A stretch of DNA of 64,000 nucleotides from Cyclobacteriaceae bacterium. Lineage in GTDB: Bacteria; Bacteroidota; Bacteroidia; Cytophagales; Cyclobacteriaceae. Each line of letters starts with the position of its first letter. Position 1 is the stretch's first letter. The translations under genes were made by a program, and so were the position numbers. Shown here in pieces: positions 53,643 to 63,533 of this stretch. The notes beneath the pieces were generated by a model, which made no database searches, was not told the DNA's origin, and worked only from the letters and a program-made list of their open reading frames with translations. The stretch covers positions 30,887 through 94,886 of the forward strand of contig JALHRJ010000014.1 of assembly GCA_022841475.1 (NCBI GenBank), read 5' to 3'.

Positions 53643-55577
53643 TTATTCCTCGTAGAAGTTTTTCGAAATCCCCAATTTTTTCATGCGTGATTTAAGAGTC
53701 GAGGGAGGAATGCGCAGGATTTCTGCAGCTCCCCCGGTGCCCCAGATTTTTCCATGGCAATTTTTTAAAACCGTAAGGATATGATCGCGCTCATTCTCTT
53801 CCATAGTTTTTAGGCGACTCTCCTGAAGCATATATTTCTCTTTAATAGCAGGTATGTGAAAAGCGGTGATAATGTCATCTTTGGTAAGAATAACACTTCG
53901 TTCAATAACGTTTTCAAGCTCCCTGACATTTCCCGGCCAGTCATAGTTTAATAGCTGTTGTAATGCACGATCCGAAACTTTTGGAACATTAGTCTGGTCA
54001 GTTGATTGACTGAACTTCTGCAAAAAGTGCGTGAGCAGTAGCGGAATATCTTCTATGCGATCACGTAGAGGAGGAATACTAATGGGGAATACATTTAACC
54101 GGTAGTAAAGGTCAAGTCGGAATCGGCCCTCGGAGATTTCTCTCTCAAGATTACGATTTGTGGCTGCAATAACTCTTACGTCAATTTTTATTGGAGCAGT
54201 AGATCCCAAACGATCGATCTCTTTTTCTTGCAGTACCCGCAGAATTTTTGCCTGTAACTCTACAGGCATCTCGCCAATTTCATCAAGGAATAATGTACCT
54301 CCATTAGCAAGTTCAAATTTACCAGCTCTTTTTTCAGTAGCACCCGTGAAAGCTCCCTTTTCATGCCCAAACAATTCGGACTCTATCAAGGTTGAGGGGA
54401 GTGTTGCACAATTAACTTTGACAAAAGGTTTGTCTTTGCGAGAAGAGAGTCGATGGATACAATCAGCAAAACGTTCTTTCCCTGTGCCACTCTCTCCAAG
54501 TATCAATACCGATGTAGTCAACGGTGAGACCTGGGTGATCATATCAAAAAGGGACAACAAGTAATGACTGCTTCCAATTATCTTGTCAAATGCAGAATTA
54601 TAACTGGAAGCTAATTCTTCGTTGTATCTGGAATGAATAACTGGATCGTTGGCTTGTTCGCATTTCATAAGTGCGGGTATCACATTTGCCAACAGCAGCC
54701 TGAATCGGGCTAACATATTAAGATGATCTATTGAGTAGCTCCCATCTCTCCGGCTAAAAAATAAAAAGTGGAATGTAGTCTCCCCGGATACTTCAACATT
54801 AAATGTTAAAAGTGATTTGATACTGAATTTATTTGTCAGTAGTTTGATCAATCGGTAATTGATCTCAAGAGATCCAAGCTCCTCGTAATCAAAGGCACCT
54901 GATTTTTCTGGATAAACCGCAGGAACGGCTATTTTTTCAAAGTCACTTCGAGAAGTTTTTGTGACGTTGATCATTTCTTCAGATCCTAAAGTCTGATACT
55001 CATCAAACCCAACACGCAAGAAGCCACAGTCGGGGTTGGGGGAACCTGCCCAGGAACCAAATCCTGCCACTGCGAGGTCGTAAGGAATGTAGGGTTGAAA
55101 TGTTTTAAAAAGCTTTAGCAACTTAGCTTCCCATGGTGCTGGATCAAGAGTCACACGATTTATCTGGGTCTCAATAAGAGAATCGTTTTTTAATGCCATT
55201 TCTAATGTATGCTCGAAGCGATATCGGGCGATATCAATAGCAATTAATAAATCCTTCTCTCGAAAAGGTTTCACGAGAAAGCCATAAGGATAGGTTTTCT
55301 TAGCACTTAAAAGTACAGCTTCATTAGAATTGGCTGAAAGGTAGATGAACGGAATATTCTGATCACGCAACACCTCCGACAGATCAACACCAGTAAGTTC
55401 CCCCAATAGGTAGATATCAAGTAGTACAAGTGTGGGCTTTTCTTTTGTGAGATGTTCTACTGCTTTTTGGTAGGAACGCGCTATACCAGTTACATGATAT
55501 TCAGCCCGCTCAAGTACTCTTCGTAAATGATTAGCCACAATAACATCGTCCTCAACGATCAATATTTTACTTATCAT
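53643..55577 (-). CDS. Sigma-54-dependent response regulator with extra middle domain
   Basis: This 644-residue regulator has a receiver domain with VEDD, Asp54 in LLDIYL and Lys103 in LVKPFREKD. An additional 180 residues (about 150-330) resemble a GAF-like module without clear motifs. The AAA+ domain has Walker A GESGTGKE, the GAFTGA loop and [10 protein letters not shown], then a Fis-like helix-turn-helix ([17 protein letters not shown]). It starts 14 nt after its probable kinase gene. Compared with the paralogue at 19912, it has gained or kept the extra middle domain. Confidence 0.92.
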   Translation of the reverse strand: MISKILIVEDDVIVANHLRRVLERAEYHVTGIARSYQKAVEHLTKEKPTLVLLDIYLLGELTGVDLSEVLRDQNIPFIYLSANSNEAVLLSAKKTYPYGFLVKPFREKDLLIAIDIARYRFEHTLEMALKNDSLIETQINRVTLDPAPWEAKLLKLFKTFQPYIPYDLAVAGFGSWAGSPNPDCGFLRVGFDEYQTLGSEEMINVTKTSRSDFEKIAVPAVYPEKSGAFDYEELGSLEINYRLIKLLTNKFSIKSLLTFNVEVSGETTFHFLFFSRRDGSYSIDHLNMLARFRLLLANVIPALMKCEQANDPVIHSRYNEELASSYNSAFDKIIGSSHYLLSLFDMITQVSPLTTSVLILGESGTGKERFADCIHRLSSRKDKPFVKVNCATLPSTLIESELFGHEKGAFTGATEKRAGKFELANGGTLFLDEIGEMPVELQAKILRVLQEKEIDRLGSTAPIKIDVRVIAATNRNLEREISEGRFRLDLYYRLNVFPISIPPLRDRIEDIPLLLTHFLQKFSQSTDQTNVPKVSDRALQQLLNYDWPGNVRELENVIERSVILTKDDIITAFHIPAIKEKYMLQESRLKTMEENERDHILTVLKNCHGKIWGTGGAAEILRIPPSTLKSRMKKLGISKNFYEE

Positions 55578-55591
55578 GCTGCAATTAAATT

Positions 55592-57853
55592 CTAAACTAT
55601 CATTATTTCATTTTGAAAGTGATCCGGCAGAGGAATGGTCAAAGTTATTAACGTACCATGCTCAGTAGCAATTGTCAAATTACCTTCAACTTGTTCACTC
55701 AGCATAGCCATCAAATTCATACCGAAAGAATGCTGCTTGGCATTATCAAAATCAAGTGGGAGCCCTATACCATTATCCTTGATCCTTAATACCAATATAT
55801 TGAGGTGGTTTTGTAGTGATACTGTGATGCGGCATTCGGTGTTTTCAGGAAATGCATATTTTACTGAATTGGTAATGGCCTCATTCAAAATAAGTCCAAT
55901 GGGCACAGCAAACGACACACTCAACATGACCGGATCAAGGGAGGTTCTAAAATCGATGCGGTATCCAGTATGTAAACTATCCCGGAGATAATCCACCAGT
56001 TCATTGATGTATACAGGCATGTTTATTTGGGAAACACTTTCAGTTTGATATAATTTCTGATGGATGAGCGAAATGGCGTGCATGCGATGCTTGCTTTCCC
56101 GAATAGCGACAAGGGCTAGATCATCTTTGAGGTAGTCGGACTGCGTGTCTAACAAACTTATTACCATTTGTAAATTGTTCTTTACACGGTGATGTATCTC
56201 CTTTAGAAGCCATTCCTTATCATTGATAAGTGCTTCAAGTGCAACATTCTTTTTACTAATCTCAGTTTGCTGGGATTTCAATTTATCATTCAAAGTTTTA
56301 TTTGTCCGGTACCGGATATAAACAAAGGTTAAAATAATGACGAGTAAAAAAATACCACCGATGGTTAATTCAAGTCGGCTTTGCTGTAAATCGTTTTCGT
56401 TTCCCAATAGTTTCAAGTCATTTTCCTTTCTTTCGGTTTCGTATTTGATTTTCAGTTCTTCTATTTGTTTACTTTTCGAGACATTAAAGATGGAATCGTT
56501 TAGGACTTGCTGAGCAAGGAGATTCTGCAACGCTAGCGGATAATCTCCCGCTGCAGAATCAATTTTGTAGAGCATACGCAGCATATCACGATGCTGTATC
56601 AAGGTAAAAAGTCCTCTTGGAGGTTGCCGCAATTTTTGCACGTAATACTTAGCTTTTTCCAACTTATTAAAGTCCATGTAAAATTTACCAATGTCGTAAT
56701 ATGCTTCCGTAAGAAATTCACTGCGGTGAGGTTTCATAGAAAGGAAATCAGCCTTTTCAAATGTCGATATCATTTCCACTAATTGTTTCTCAGCCAGGTC
56801 ATACTTATTTAATGCTGCATAGCAAAGACCAAGCGCTTTAGCAGCGTAAGCTTTCTCAAGATCAAGTTGTGGGGGATAACTTTGGATAAGGTTTTGTATC
56901 TCACTCAATGCTTCGGATTTCTGTCCTATCTTGATCATCTCCACGATAAATTCACAGGTGCTTATATAGCTTTGGAATTTGTACAGTTCATATTCCTTTT
57001 GATTCATCCATGCGGCCGCTGCTTTCCGATACCATTCAATACTTTTTTTTTCTTCGCCCGTTTCTCTGTACAGGGCAGCGATAGCATTATAAAATCCTCC
57101 CATGCCATACGTTGAATTACCAGATAAAGAATCTTTCAAATGAATGCTCTTCAACGCGTACGAAATAGCACTTTCGTAGTCACCTACATACTTTTCGTGA
57201 AGGCCGTAATAATGCAAGAAGGCTATGTACATTTCACCACGATCACCTATTGAGTTGCATATATTTATTCCGTGTAACAAGCTTACACGTGCATCTTCAA
57301 GGTTGCCATGTTCAAGATGGTAAATGGATAGTGAAAGGATAGCGTCAGCTTCCTTTCTCCTTTCATCAATAGAGTTATAAAGCATAATTGCCTTTTGGTA
57401 TCTTGATACTACGGCAGCAGTCCTAATGGTCGGGCTGTGTCTGGCAAATCGAAGCCACGTTCTCGCTTCCCTCCCAACATCGCCAATCTGGCGATAGTCG
57501 TTAATGACAGATTGGAAACAATCATTTGCACCGATAGTGTCCTCTTTTTGAAAATAGACCTCCCCCAGTCTGCACATATTTTCATTTCTGAAACTTCTTG
57601 CCCTCGCTGGTTTTAAGGAAAGAGAATTAGTCAGTCTTATTGCTTCTTTGAAATAGAAAGCAGCACTATCGAGATCAGCTTTATTTTTAGCAGCCCTAAG
57701 CACATACAATTTCCCAACATCATGAAGTAAGTCAATCCGGAGCGTATCAGGTTTGCTCCCACGAAGCATTTCCAATTGTTTCCGTAGTTCATTATCTATC
57801 TGAGCGAACAGCAGAGACGGTAACAACGCGAACCAAAGAATCAGAAATCTCAT
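55592..57853 (-). CDS. TPR-containing sensor histidine kinase, HisKA_2 type
   Basis: This sensor of 753 residues has a signal peptide ([18 protein letters not shown]) and a long TPR region outside the cytoplasm. A membrane helix ([15 protein letters not shown], near 500-515) and a coiled coil follow. The phosphoacceptor region is HHRVKNNLQ (His 554/555). The ATPase domain has [18 protein letters not shown] and SFGMNL. The gene lies 14 nt before its response regulator, in the same layout as at 18122-21330. The signal is unknown. Confidence 0.92.
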   Translation of the reverse strand: MRFLILWFALLPSLLFAQIDNELRKQLEMLRGSKPDTLRIDLLHDVGKLYVLRAAKNKADLDSAAFYFKEAIRLTNSLSLKPARARSFRNENMCRLGEVYFQKEDTIGANDCFQSVINDYRQIGDVGREARTWLRFARHSPTIRTAAVVSRYQKAIMLYNSIDERRKEADAILSLSIYHLEHGNLEDARVSLLHGINICNSIGDRGEMYIAFLHYYGLHEKYVGDYESAISYALKSIHLKDSLSGNSTYGMGGFYNAIAALYRETGEEKKSIEWYRKAAAAWMNQKEYELYKFQSYISTCEFIVEMIKIGQKSEALSEIQNLIQSYPPQLDLEKAYAAKALGLCYAALNKYDLAEKQLVEMISTFEKADFLSMKPHRSEFLTEAYYDIGKFYMDFNKLEKAKYYVQKLRQPPRGLFTLIQHRDMLRMLYKIDSAAGDYPLALQNLLAQQVLNDSIFNVSKSKQIEELKIKYETERKENDLKLLGNENDLQQSRLELTIGGIFLLVIILTFVYIRYRTNKTLNDKLKSQQTEISKKNVALEALINDKEWLLKEIHHRVKNNLQMVISLLDTQSDYLKDDLALVAIRESKHRMHAISLIHQKLYQTESVSQINMPVYINELVDYLRDSLHTGYRIDFRTSLDPVMLSVSFAVPIGLILNEAITNSVKYAFPENTECRITVSLQNHLNILVLRIKDNGIGLPLDFDNAKQHSFGMNLMAMLSEQVEGNLTIATEHGTLITLTIPLPDHFQNEIMIV

Positions 57854-58344
57854 GAGTAGAATTAAATGTTATTTTGATTCAGACAATACAAATTAGTCAA
57901 TTCAAACAAATGTAATATGGTTTAATCAAATCTTCACCAAGGTTAACCAGACAATTACATTTTCAATATCCATACCTAAATGCAAACACATGTGACTTCA
58001 AACTTTCAAATGTAAGCTTTATGGTTGTACGATAATTTTTCAAATAGGTAGTGACGAAGTTCTTAATTCTTATAGAAATAATGCAATGCTACTTACCATT
58101 TTGAAGACAGACTTCGTTTTGAATGGCAGAAAAAATGTACATGTAGTTTATTCATTTGTCCATTTCAGAAGACCATCATCTTCGACAACTTTGTATAACA
58201 TTTACAAAAACGAGACATATGTGAACCGCTCAGCAAAAGTAGTTTAGAATGATAACATCTAAATCCGGTAAAGGATGTTGTGCTTCGAAAACAGCTTTTC
58301 AAGTATTCCTTTAAGTGACAATGAACTTATAAACTAACTAAAAA
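57854..58344. other. Intergenic region between divergent genes
   Basis: This 491-nt AT-rich gap between the divergent kinase and hydrolase genes should hold their promoters. A CAACTTTG box is near 58185, with no matching -33 box. GAAG/CTTC forms a small dyad near 58106. No gene is seen. Confidence 0.5.
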
Positions 58345-59247
58345 ATGAAAACAATAATCTTAACAACTATGCTACTATCGACAACAATAAACACGCTTCT
58401 AGGACAAGAGAAACGGGTTCCCGCATCCTCCGGAAGAGGGGAATATATTGAAGTAGAAAAAAACGTAAAACTTCATGTGACCGACATTGGTGAGGGTCAA
58501 CCGATCGTTCTAATTCACGGCTGGCCTCTTAGCGATGAGATGTATGAATATCAATATCAGGCATTGGCGCTTAAAGGATTTCGAGTAATCGGCATTACGC
58601 TTCGTGGTTTCGGAAAATCCGACAGACCTTATGGAAAATATGACTTCGATGTTTTCTCGGACGACATAAAGGTTGTACTTGAAAAACTTAAGATCAAGAA
58701 TGCAGTTTTGGGAGGTTTCTCAATGGGAGGTGCTGTTGTTATCCATTATATAACAAAATATAATGCCGAGCACATAAGCAAACTGGCACTATTTGGTGCT
58801 GCTGCGCCCTCGTTTAAAAAGCGAGATGGGTATCCATACGGTATTTCTGATGCTGATGCCGCAGGGTTAATACTGGCTACGAAGACAAGCAGACAGGATT
58901 TGATTGCCAGTTTCGGAGCGTCATTTCCGGCAAAAGAAGGAAACATCTCAAAGAATGTTGAGAAATGGCTGGAGAACATAAACTTAGAGGCATGGCCCTA
59001 TGCTGTCACTCACTCCATGATGGCACTCTGTGATATTGACTTGCGGGCTGATCTGCCAAAAATCAAAATTCCTGTGGCCATTTTTCATGGTACACAAGAC
59101 AAGTTGTGCGATTTTGTTTTTGCAGAACAGCTCCATCAAGGTATCAAAAACTCATACATCGTGAAATTTGAAAACAGCGGGCACGCGCTTTTTGTTGAGG
59201 AAGTTGAGAAATTTAACAGTGAACTTGAAAAGTTCGCAAAGAAGTGA
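58345..59247 (+). CDS. Exported alpha/beta hydrolase (paralogue)
   Basis: This 300-residue hydrolase has a signal peptide ending NTLLGQ and matches the protein at 51288 block by block (LIHGWPLSDEMYEYQYQ, GGFSMGGAVV, HGTQDKLCDF, NSGHALFVEEVEKF). The triad is complete. It forms, with the next two genes, a copy of the hydrolase, SDR and SnoaL set found at 47437-52193. It is the only intact copy among the first two of the set. Confidence 0.92.
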   Translation: MKTIILTTMLLSTTINTLLGQEKRVPASSGRGEYIEVEKNVKLHVTDIGEGQPIVLIHGWPLSDEMYEYQYQALALKGFRVIGITLRGFGKSDRPYGKYDFDVFSDDIKVVLEKLKIKNAVLGGFSMGGAVVIHYITKYNAEHISKLALFGAAAPSFKKRDGYPYGISDADAAGLILATKTSRQDLIASFGASFPAKEGNISKNVEKWLENINLEAWPYAVTHSMMALCDIDLRADLPKIKIPVAIFHGTQDKLCDFVFAEQLHQGIKNSYIVKFENSGHALFVEEVEKFNSELEKFAKK

Positions 59248-59272
59248 TTTGTAACATTATGATTCTGGTTAC

Positions 59273-59770
59273 ATGAAAAATAAGAAACTAAAATTTGATC
59301 GCTCAGGCCCGTTTGATCGAGATTTTTTACTAGACATGTTAGAACGTAAAAGTGGTGTTATTATTCATATTGCTTCGATTCAAGGCAGGTTGCTGCTGCA
59401 CGATTCTTTGCTGCCTTATGCTGTTGCAAAATCAGGGTTAATCAATAGCAAAGGTTTATCTAAGGAGGTTTCTCCCAAAGGTGCCCGTGTATTATCCGTT
59501 TCACCGGGTTGGATAAAGACCACAGCGGCAATCGCGATGATGGAACGAATTGCAGCAAGTTCAAACACAACAATTGAGGAAGCTGCAAAAAGCGTGATGG
59601 ATACACTCGGCGGCATCCCAATCGACAGACCTGCATTACCTGAAGAGATCGTAGAATTTATCGGCTTTTTAGTTTCTCCAAAAGCACACTACCTCACCGG
59701 AACAGGTTTGTCGTTGACGTGGTACAATACCAACTATCTAAAAATCTTAAATAACAAACAATCAATCTAA
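59273..59770 (+). pseudogene. Decayed SDR copy lacking the NAD-binding half
   Basis: The frame of 165 codons matches the C-terminal half of the SDR at 47437 (for example SGVIIHIASIQG, SKEVSPKGARVLSVSPGWI, VMDTLGGIP). About 120 N-terminal residues, including the TGxxxGxG cofactor site, are missing. Near the end the frame is wrong: YLTGTGLSLTWYN stands where YLTGTEYIIDGGT is expected. Two single-base losses near 59705-59720 restore FVVDGGTIPTI with a stop. Loss of the cofactor site argues that it is not a working enzyme, although the Tyr-Lys pair (YAVAK) is kept. Confidence 0.85.
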
Positions 59771-59782
59771 ACAACTAACAAC

Positions 59783-60106
59783 ATGAAATTACCGAACGTA
59801 GTCCAAGAATTGATCAAAGCTCAAAACATCTTTGACAGTGAAGCTTATGCGAATCTTTTTACTAAAGCGGGTGTAGCGCATGATGAAGGTAGAACTCATA
59901 CCGGAAGAAAGGAAGTTCAAAAATGGATTGCAGAAGCTAACGAAAAGTACAAATCAGTAATACAACCTGTTGAGTATACACAGACGGGTAACAAAGGCAT
60001 TTTAACAGCTAATGTTTCAGGCACATTTCCGGGCAGTCCCGCAGTAATGAAATTTAATTTTGAAATCAACGAGGGACTTATCCAATCATTGAAAATAACA
60101 GGATAA
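59783..60106 (+). CDS. SnoaL-like (NTF2-fold) protein (paralogue)
   Basis: This protein of 107 residues is close to the SnoaL-like protein at 48265 (AYANLFTKAGVAHDEGRTHT, RKEVQKWIAEANEKYKS, NVSGTFPGSPAVM). It is intact, unlike the SDR copy just upstream, so its use without that partner is uncertain. Confidence 0.85.
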   Translation: MKLPNVVQELIKAQNIFDSEAYANLFTKAGVAHDEGRTHTGRKEVQKWIAEANEKYKSVIQPVEYTQTGNKGILTANVSGTFPGSPAVMKFNFEINEGLIQSLKITG

Positions 60107-60138
60107 TTTGGTCAACACACTCCTAACCAAAAACGTAT

Positions 60139-60687
60139 ATGAGTTACTGCTCAGCCATAGACCAAATGCAGCCGGGTGATAGAAAATCGCTCCATAAAAA
60201 CTATCACGATAATCACTATGGTTTTCCCATTCACGATGACAATGAACTGTTTGGAAGATTGATAATGGAGATTAATCAGGCGGGGTTGAGCTGGGAGACT
60301 ATTCTAAAAAAGGAGGGAACGTTTCGAAAAGCTTATCACAATTTCAACATCAAGAAAGTCGCTGCTTATACCGAAGCGGATCGCAAGCGACTTTTAGCAG
60401 ATACGGGAATTATCCGCAATCGTTTAAAGGTGAACGCTGCCATAGAGAACGCTAAAACAATACTCACTCTACAAAAACAGTTTGGTTCATTTGAAAAGTG
60501 GTTGGAATCCAACCATCCAAAAACAAAAGAGGAATGGATAAAAGTTTTTAAGAAAACTTTCCGTTTCACTGGGGGTGAAATCGTAAATGAATTTTTGATG
60601 AGCATCGGTTTTTTATCAGGTGCTCATTCATCAGATTGTGAAGTTCATAAAAGAATTTTAAAGGCCAAGCCAATGTGGTTGAAATGA
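60139..60687 (+). CDS. tag: DNA-3-methyladenine glycosylase I
   Basis: This protein of 182 residues belongs to the Tag family, which removes 3-methyladenine from alkylated DNA. Conserved blocks are YHDNHYGFPIHDD, QAGLSWETILKKEGTFR, DTGIIRNRLKVNAAIENAK and FRFTGGEIVNEFLMSIG. Zinc ligands seem present: Cys4 (SYCSAI), His in KNYHDNH, and His/Cys in GAHSSDCEVH. The start MSYCS sits where the usual MxRC lies. It follows the duplicate hydrolase set and may add alkylation repair to it. Confidence 0.95.
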   Translation: MSYCSAIDQMQPGDRKSLHKNYHDNHYGFPIHDDNELFGRLIMEINQAGLSWETILKKEGTFRKAYHNFNIKKVAAYTEADRKRLLADTGIIRNRLKVNAAIENAKTILTLQKQFGSFEKWLESNHPKTKEEWIKVFKKTFRFTGGEIVNEFLMSIGFLSGAHSSDCEVHKRILKAKPMWLK

Positions 60688-61097
60688 AATGCCATCATAG
60701 TCTTAAATGCCAGGTGTTTTACTTGCTTTAGGAGAGTGAGCGACATTTAAGTCAAATGATACCACGGTAGGTTGCACTGGGTTACGGCCTGGGTTACGGC
60801 ATGTCCAGGCATTTGTTGGTTCCGAAATATGCTGCATTACTAAGCAGTTCTCTCCAACGGGTCCTTTAGGATAGTTGAAGGTCACAAAAGATGTAAACCG
60901 CATATCCCAGCGGGATCAGAACCCAAACTTAATACTTTAACCCTCTCAACACTTTTAAATCAACAAACTCCCTGCACTCATATGGAAATGGGCCTTAAAG
61001 GCCGCTAGATCGTTATTAAATTGATTCGTTAATCGACCGCTCATGACTACAGTTGTCAGTAAACCTCTGACGTTTAATCTATTAGAGTTTTTCATTT

Positions 61098-61133
61098 AGC
61101 CCCTACAGGAATCGAACCTGCATCTTCAAAATC
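61098..61133 (-). pseudogene. 3' tRNA fragment
   Basis: On the minus strand the sequence reads GATGCAGGTTCGATTCCTGT then AGGGGCT. GCAGG and CCTGT form a T-stem around the loop TTCGATT, and AGGGGCT would be the 3' acceptor strand. The matching 5' acceptor strand (AGCCCCT) is not found in the next 120 nt, so only the 3' third is present. It is probably a remnant. Confidence 0.6.
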
Positions 61134-61387
61134 GTCACGATGGTAACCCCATTTTTGTGGATAAGTCGAAGAGACCTATAGTTTGCTCCATTTTCGTTTT
61201 TGCCTTAAGAGTTTGAAAATGATGCGAGTTTGATACAATATCAAAGCTGCTTTCATGGTTCGACAATTGTTTTCGCGATTTTAGCTTTCTCTTGAAAACT
61301 AAAATATGTACGCCATTATATTCCTATGCATGCTAATCTTTCCAAATCTGTTATAAATAAGTTCGAAAATTGTGCAGGGAGGACGAC

Positions 61388-61516
61388 AAAACAATCAAAC
61401 CTCTTCTGCGATAGCAGAAGGGGCTTTTTTTTCTTAGCGAGCCAAGCGTTTCGCTTGTGTAAGCTTAGAAATAAAAGACCATCAGTGAGCGTAGCGAACG
61501 AAAGTTTGATTGTTTT
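61388..61516. repeat. 13-bp inverted repeat enclosing a terminator
   Basis: AAAACAATCAAAC (61388-61400) and GTTTGATTGTTTT (61504-61516) are exact reverse complements. Between them is a hairpin CCTCTTCTGC/GCAGAAGGGG (61400-61423), followed by eight T (61425-61432). The outer pair would be an alternative to the inner terminator, so an attenuator-like arrangement is possible. Confidence 0.55.
61400..61432 (+). terminator. Intrinsic terminator (T8)
   Basis: A 10-bp hairpin with a GATA loop runs into C and eight T. No protein gene lies just upstream, so it may end a small RNA that starts in the gene-free region. Confidence 0.7.
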
Positions 61517-61566
61517 TACTACCCCCGAAAAAGGATCACAGGAGGTAATCCTCTCATCTCGACAAG

Positions 61567-61592
61567 AAGCTGCTCAATAGGGTAGCTTTTTT
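61567..61592 (+). terminator. Intrinsic terminator (second)
   Basis: AAGCTGCTC and GGGTAGCTT pair over 9 positions with two G-U pairs around an AATA loop, then TTTTTT to 61592. It is 118 nt before the methyltransferase start. Confidence 0.65.
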
Positions 61593-61709
61593 GCTTATGT
61601 ATTTCGCATAGATAATTGAATCCCAATCAACTCAGCAATGGTACTACAGATCAACCGTGGATTTTGAGTTCCTTCAATAATTCAATGGAGATAAGTATCT
61701 TGTTTCGGT

Positions 61710-62345
61710 ATGGTGAATTGTGCGCTTTGCGGGGGTGTCGATTTAGTGCTCATCGAAGTAAGTGGGAATACCTGTTACTACCACCATTGCCAAACCTGCA
61801 ACCTGATCTTCATGGATCCCCGGTTTCATCTGTCAAAGGAAACTGAAAAATCCCGGTACGAATTTCATAATAACGGTCTTGAGAATCCGGGATATGTTGA
61901 TTTTTTAAACCGAGCTATTCAACCCTGTCTCCCGTTGCTTAATCACAAAATGATTGGGCTGGATTATGGGTGTGGACCCATACCCACTTTATCAAAATTG
62001 CTTGCCTTGCAAGGAATATCATGCTTTGACTATGATCCCCTATTTGACTTTCGCCACCCACACACTTCCTACGACTTTATTTTCGCTACTGAATGTGTCG
62101 AACACTTTCACCATCCTCAAATGGAGTTTTTAGCAATAACCAATCTGCTTAAGCAAGGTGGATACCTCACTATAATGACAGATCAATGGGAAAGTATAGA
62201 CAAATTTGAGAACTGGTATTACAGGCGCGACCAAACCCATGTTGCCTTCTTCCATAAGACTACGTTTTTCTATCTGTGCGATCAGTATGGTTATGAAGCC
62301 GAGTATTCTGACGGAAACAGAGTTGTGATCTTGCGGAAGAAATAA
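61710..62345 (+). CDS. SAM-dependent methyltransferase with zinc ribbon
   Basis: This 211-residue class I methyltransferase has N-terminal cysteines (CALCGG, later CQTCN) that can bind zinc. The SAM-binding motif is IGLDYGCGPIPTLS, the acidic loop FDYDPLFDF and motif ATECVEHFHHP, followed by LLKQGGYLTIMTD. It is of the Methyltransf_23 type. The acceptor is unknown. It precedes an ExbD-like gene by 63 nt. Confidence 0.88.
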   Translation: MVNCALCGGVDLVLIEVSGNTCYYHHCQTCNLIFMDPRFHLSKETEKSRYEFHNNGLENPGYVDFLNRAIQPCLPLLNHKMIGLDYGCGPIPTLSKLLALQGISCFDYDPLFDFRHPHTSYDFIFATECVEHFHHPQMEFLAITNLLKQGGYLTIMTDQWESIDKFENWYYRRDQTHVAFFHKTTFFYLCDQYGYEAEYSDGNRVVILRKK

Positions 62346-62408
62346 TCTCAATTATTGTTATGTGACTTTTAACAAATAACAGAATTGTAAGAATAAATTC
62401 TGATTGTT

Positions 62409-62969
62409 ATGAGTTACCTGAGAAAGTTGGGCTCGGTTGAAGTCAACCCAAGCTCCATGGCCGACATTGCTTTCTTACTTCTTACTTTTTTTCTAATGAC
62501 CACGGTTATAAACAATGAAAGAGGAATTATGCTTATGCTTCCTGCCTGGTCTGAGAATCCTCCAGTTTCTGATGTGCATGAGCGTAATGTCTTTACCGTT
62601 CATGTTAATGCTGATGATAGATTTTTAGTTGAAGGTGTCTGGAGGCAAAATCTACATGGAGTGAAGGAGGAGGTCAAACAATTTATTTTGAATTATGGAA
62701 AGAATAAGCAGCTATCTGAAAATCCGGGTAAAGCAGTGGTCTCATTTAAAACCGATCGTGAAACAAGCTACAAAACATTTATAGTTACACTAGATGAAAT
62801 ACAAGGCGCGTACTTTGAAATTTATTCTGAACGTGCGAAACTTAGTGTCAAGGAATTCAGAGAGCTTGATTTAAATAATCCTTCTCAGAAAAAATTGTAT
62901 GATCAAGTCCGCCAAGGCATACCCATGAATATTTCAATGGCCGATCCCACCAAAAGCAAAAAGCCCTGA
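62409..62969 (+). CDS. ExbD/TolR-family protein without ExbB
   Basis: This 186-residue protein has one N-terminal membrane helix with the functional Asp in SMADIAFLLLTFFLMTT, as in ExbD, followed by a periplasmic domain. ExbD proteins use the proton gradient with ExbB to energise TonB-type transport. No ExbB or TonB gene is next to it, so it depends on genes elsewhere. It is one nucleotide from the convergent sixA stop codon. Confidence 0.88.
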   Translation: MSYLRKLGSVEVNPSSMADIAFLLLTFFLMTTVINNERGIMLMLPAWSENPPVSDVHERNVFTVHVNADDRFLVEGVWRQNLHGVKEEVKQFILNYGKNKQLSENPGKAVVSFKTDRETSYKTFIVTLDEIQGAYFEIYSERAKLSVKEFRELDLNNPSQKKLYDQVRQGIPMNISMADPTKSKKP

Positions 62970-63479
62970 TTAGTCATTGTCTTTTTTAGGAAAATCAAAA
63001 AAGTCCATCGTACCACAACCAAACCGCGCATCTTTCCAGTGATCTATATTCAGGGTGGCCGCAACTACTCCCGTGGTTGGAATGTTGTCGATCGTTTCAT
63101 TAAGAAGCGAGTTGGCGAATTCTGTCAGGCCCGGATTATGACCAAACAACATCACAATTTCTTCGCTATCACGCGGTGAGTCTTTTAATTCCTTAATGAC
63201 TTTTAAAATCTGATCTTCATCGGCATGATAGAGCCGCCTGTCAGTTATTATTTTTTCTTCAGCAAAACCTAATACCCTTGCTATCTCCTTGCAGGTAGCC
63301 AACGCTCGCTCAGCAGGACTGGTAATCATTATATCCGGAGTCACCCGTTTTTCCTTCAGCCGCTTACCCATGCGCGGGGCATCTTTTTGGCCACGTTTAT
63401 TCAAAGGTCGGTCAAAGTCATTTAGGTCAGGATTATCCCAACTTGACTTAGCATGTCGGATAAGGTATAAGGTTTTCAT
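62970..63479 (-). CDS. sixA: Phosphohistidine phosphatase SixA
   Basis: This 169-residue histidine phosphatase has the RHG motif LYLIRHAKSSWDN, then PLNKRGQKDAPRMG, TSPAERALATCKEIARVL and the second catalytic His in LFGHNPGLTEF. SixA removes phosphate from His residues of phosphotransfer proteins. Its stop codon lies tail to tail with that of the exbD-like gene. It diverges from the acyltransferase gene. Confidence 0.93.
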   Translation of the reverse strand: MKTLYLIRHAKSSWDNPDLNDFDRPLNKRGQKDAPRMGKRLKEKRVTPDIMITSPAERALATCKEIARVLGFAEEKIITDRRLYHADEDQILKVIKELKDSPRDSEEIVMLFGHNPGLTEFANSLLNETIDNIPTTGVVAATLNIDHWKDARFGCGTMDFFDFPKKDND

Positions 63480-63516
63480 GCAGGCAGTTTGAAGTTAAAT
63501 TTACCAAAGCTACGTG

Positions 63517-63524
63517 TATCTTTG
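63517..63524 (+). promoter_or_regulatory. Bacteroidetes-type -7 box (TATCTTTG)
   Basis: TATCTTTG fits TAnnTTTG, 9 nt before the acyltransferase ATG at 63534. A TTG is at 63489-63491, 25 nt away, which is longer than usual. Confidence 0.4.
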
Positions 63525-63533
63525 TAACCAAGT

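Larger units (their letters stand above)
60688..61709. other. Gene-free 1 kb region with RNA-like and repeat signals
   Basis: No convincing protein gene is seen. The minus-strand frame at 60703-60903 has no recognised motif. The region has a duplicated TGGGTTACGGC (60779-60801), a 3' tRNA fragment (61098-61133), a 13-bp inverted repeat, and two terminators. A small RNA or an integration scar is possible. Confidence 0.5.

Noticed and set aside
60703..60903. 66-codon minus-strand frame after tag
   Set aside because: No motif, no promoter-like sequence, and it covers a duplicated 11-mer. It is kept as part of the gene-free region.
61098..61260. Complete tRNA or tmRNA on the minus strand
   Set aside because: The T-arm and 3' acceptor strand are clear, but no matching 5' acceptor strand, D-arm or tmRNA tag region could be found upstream.
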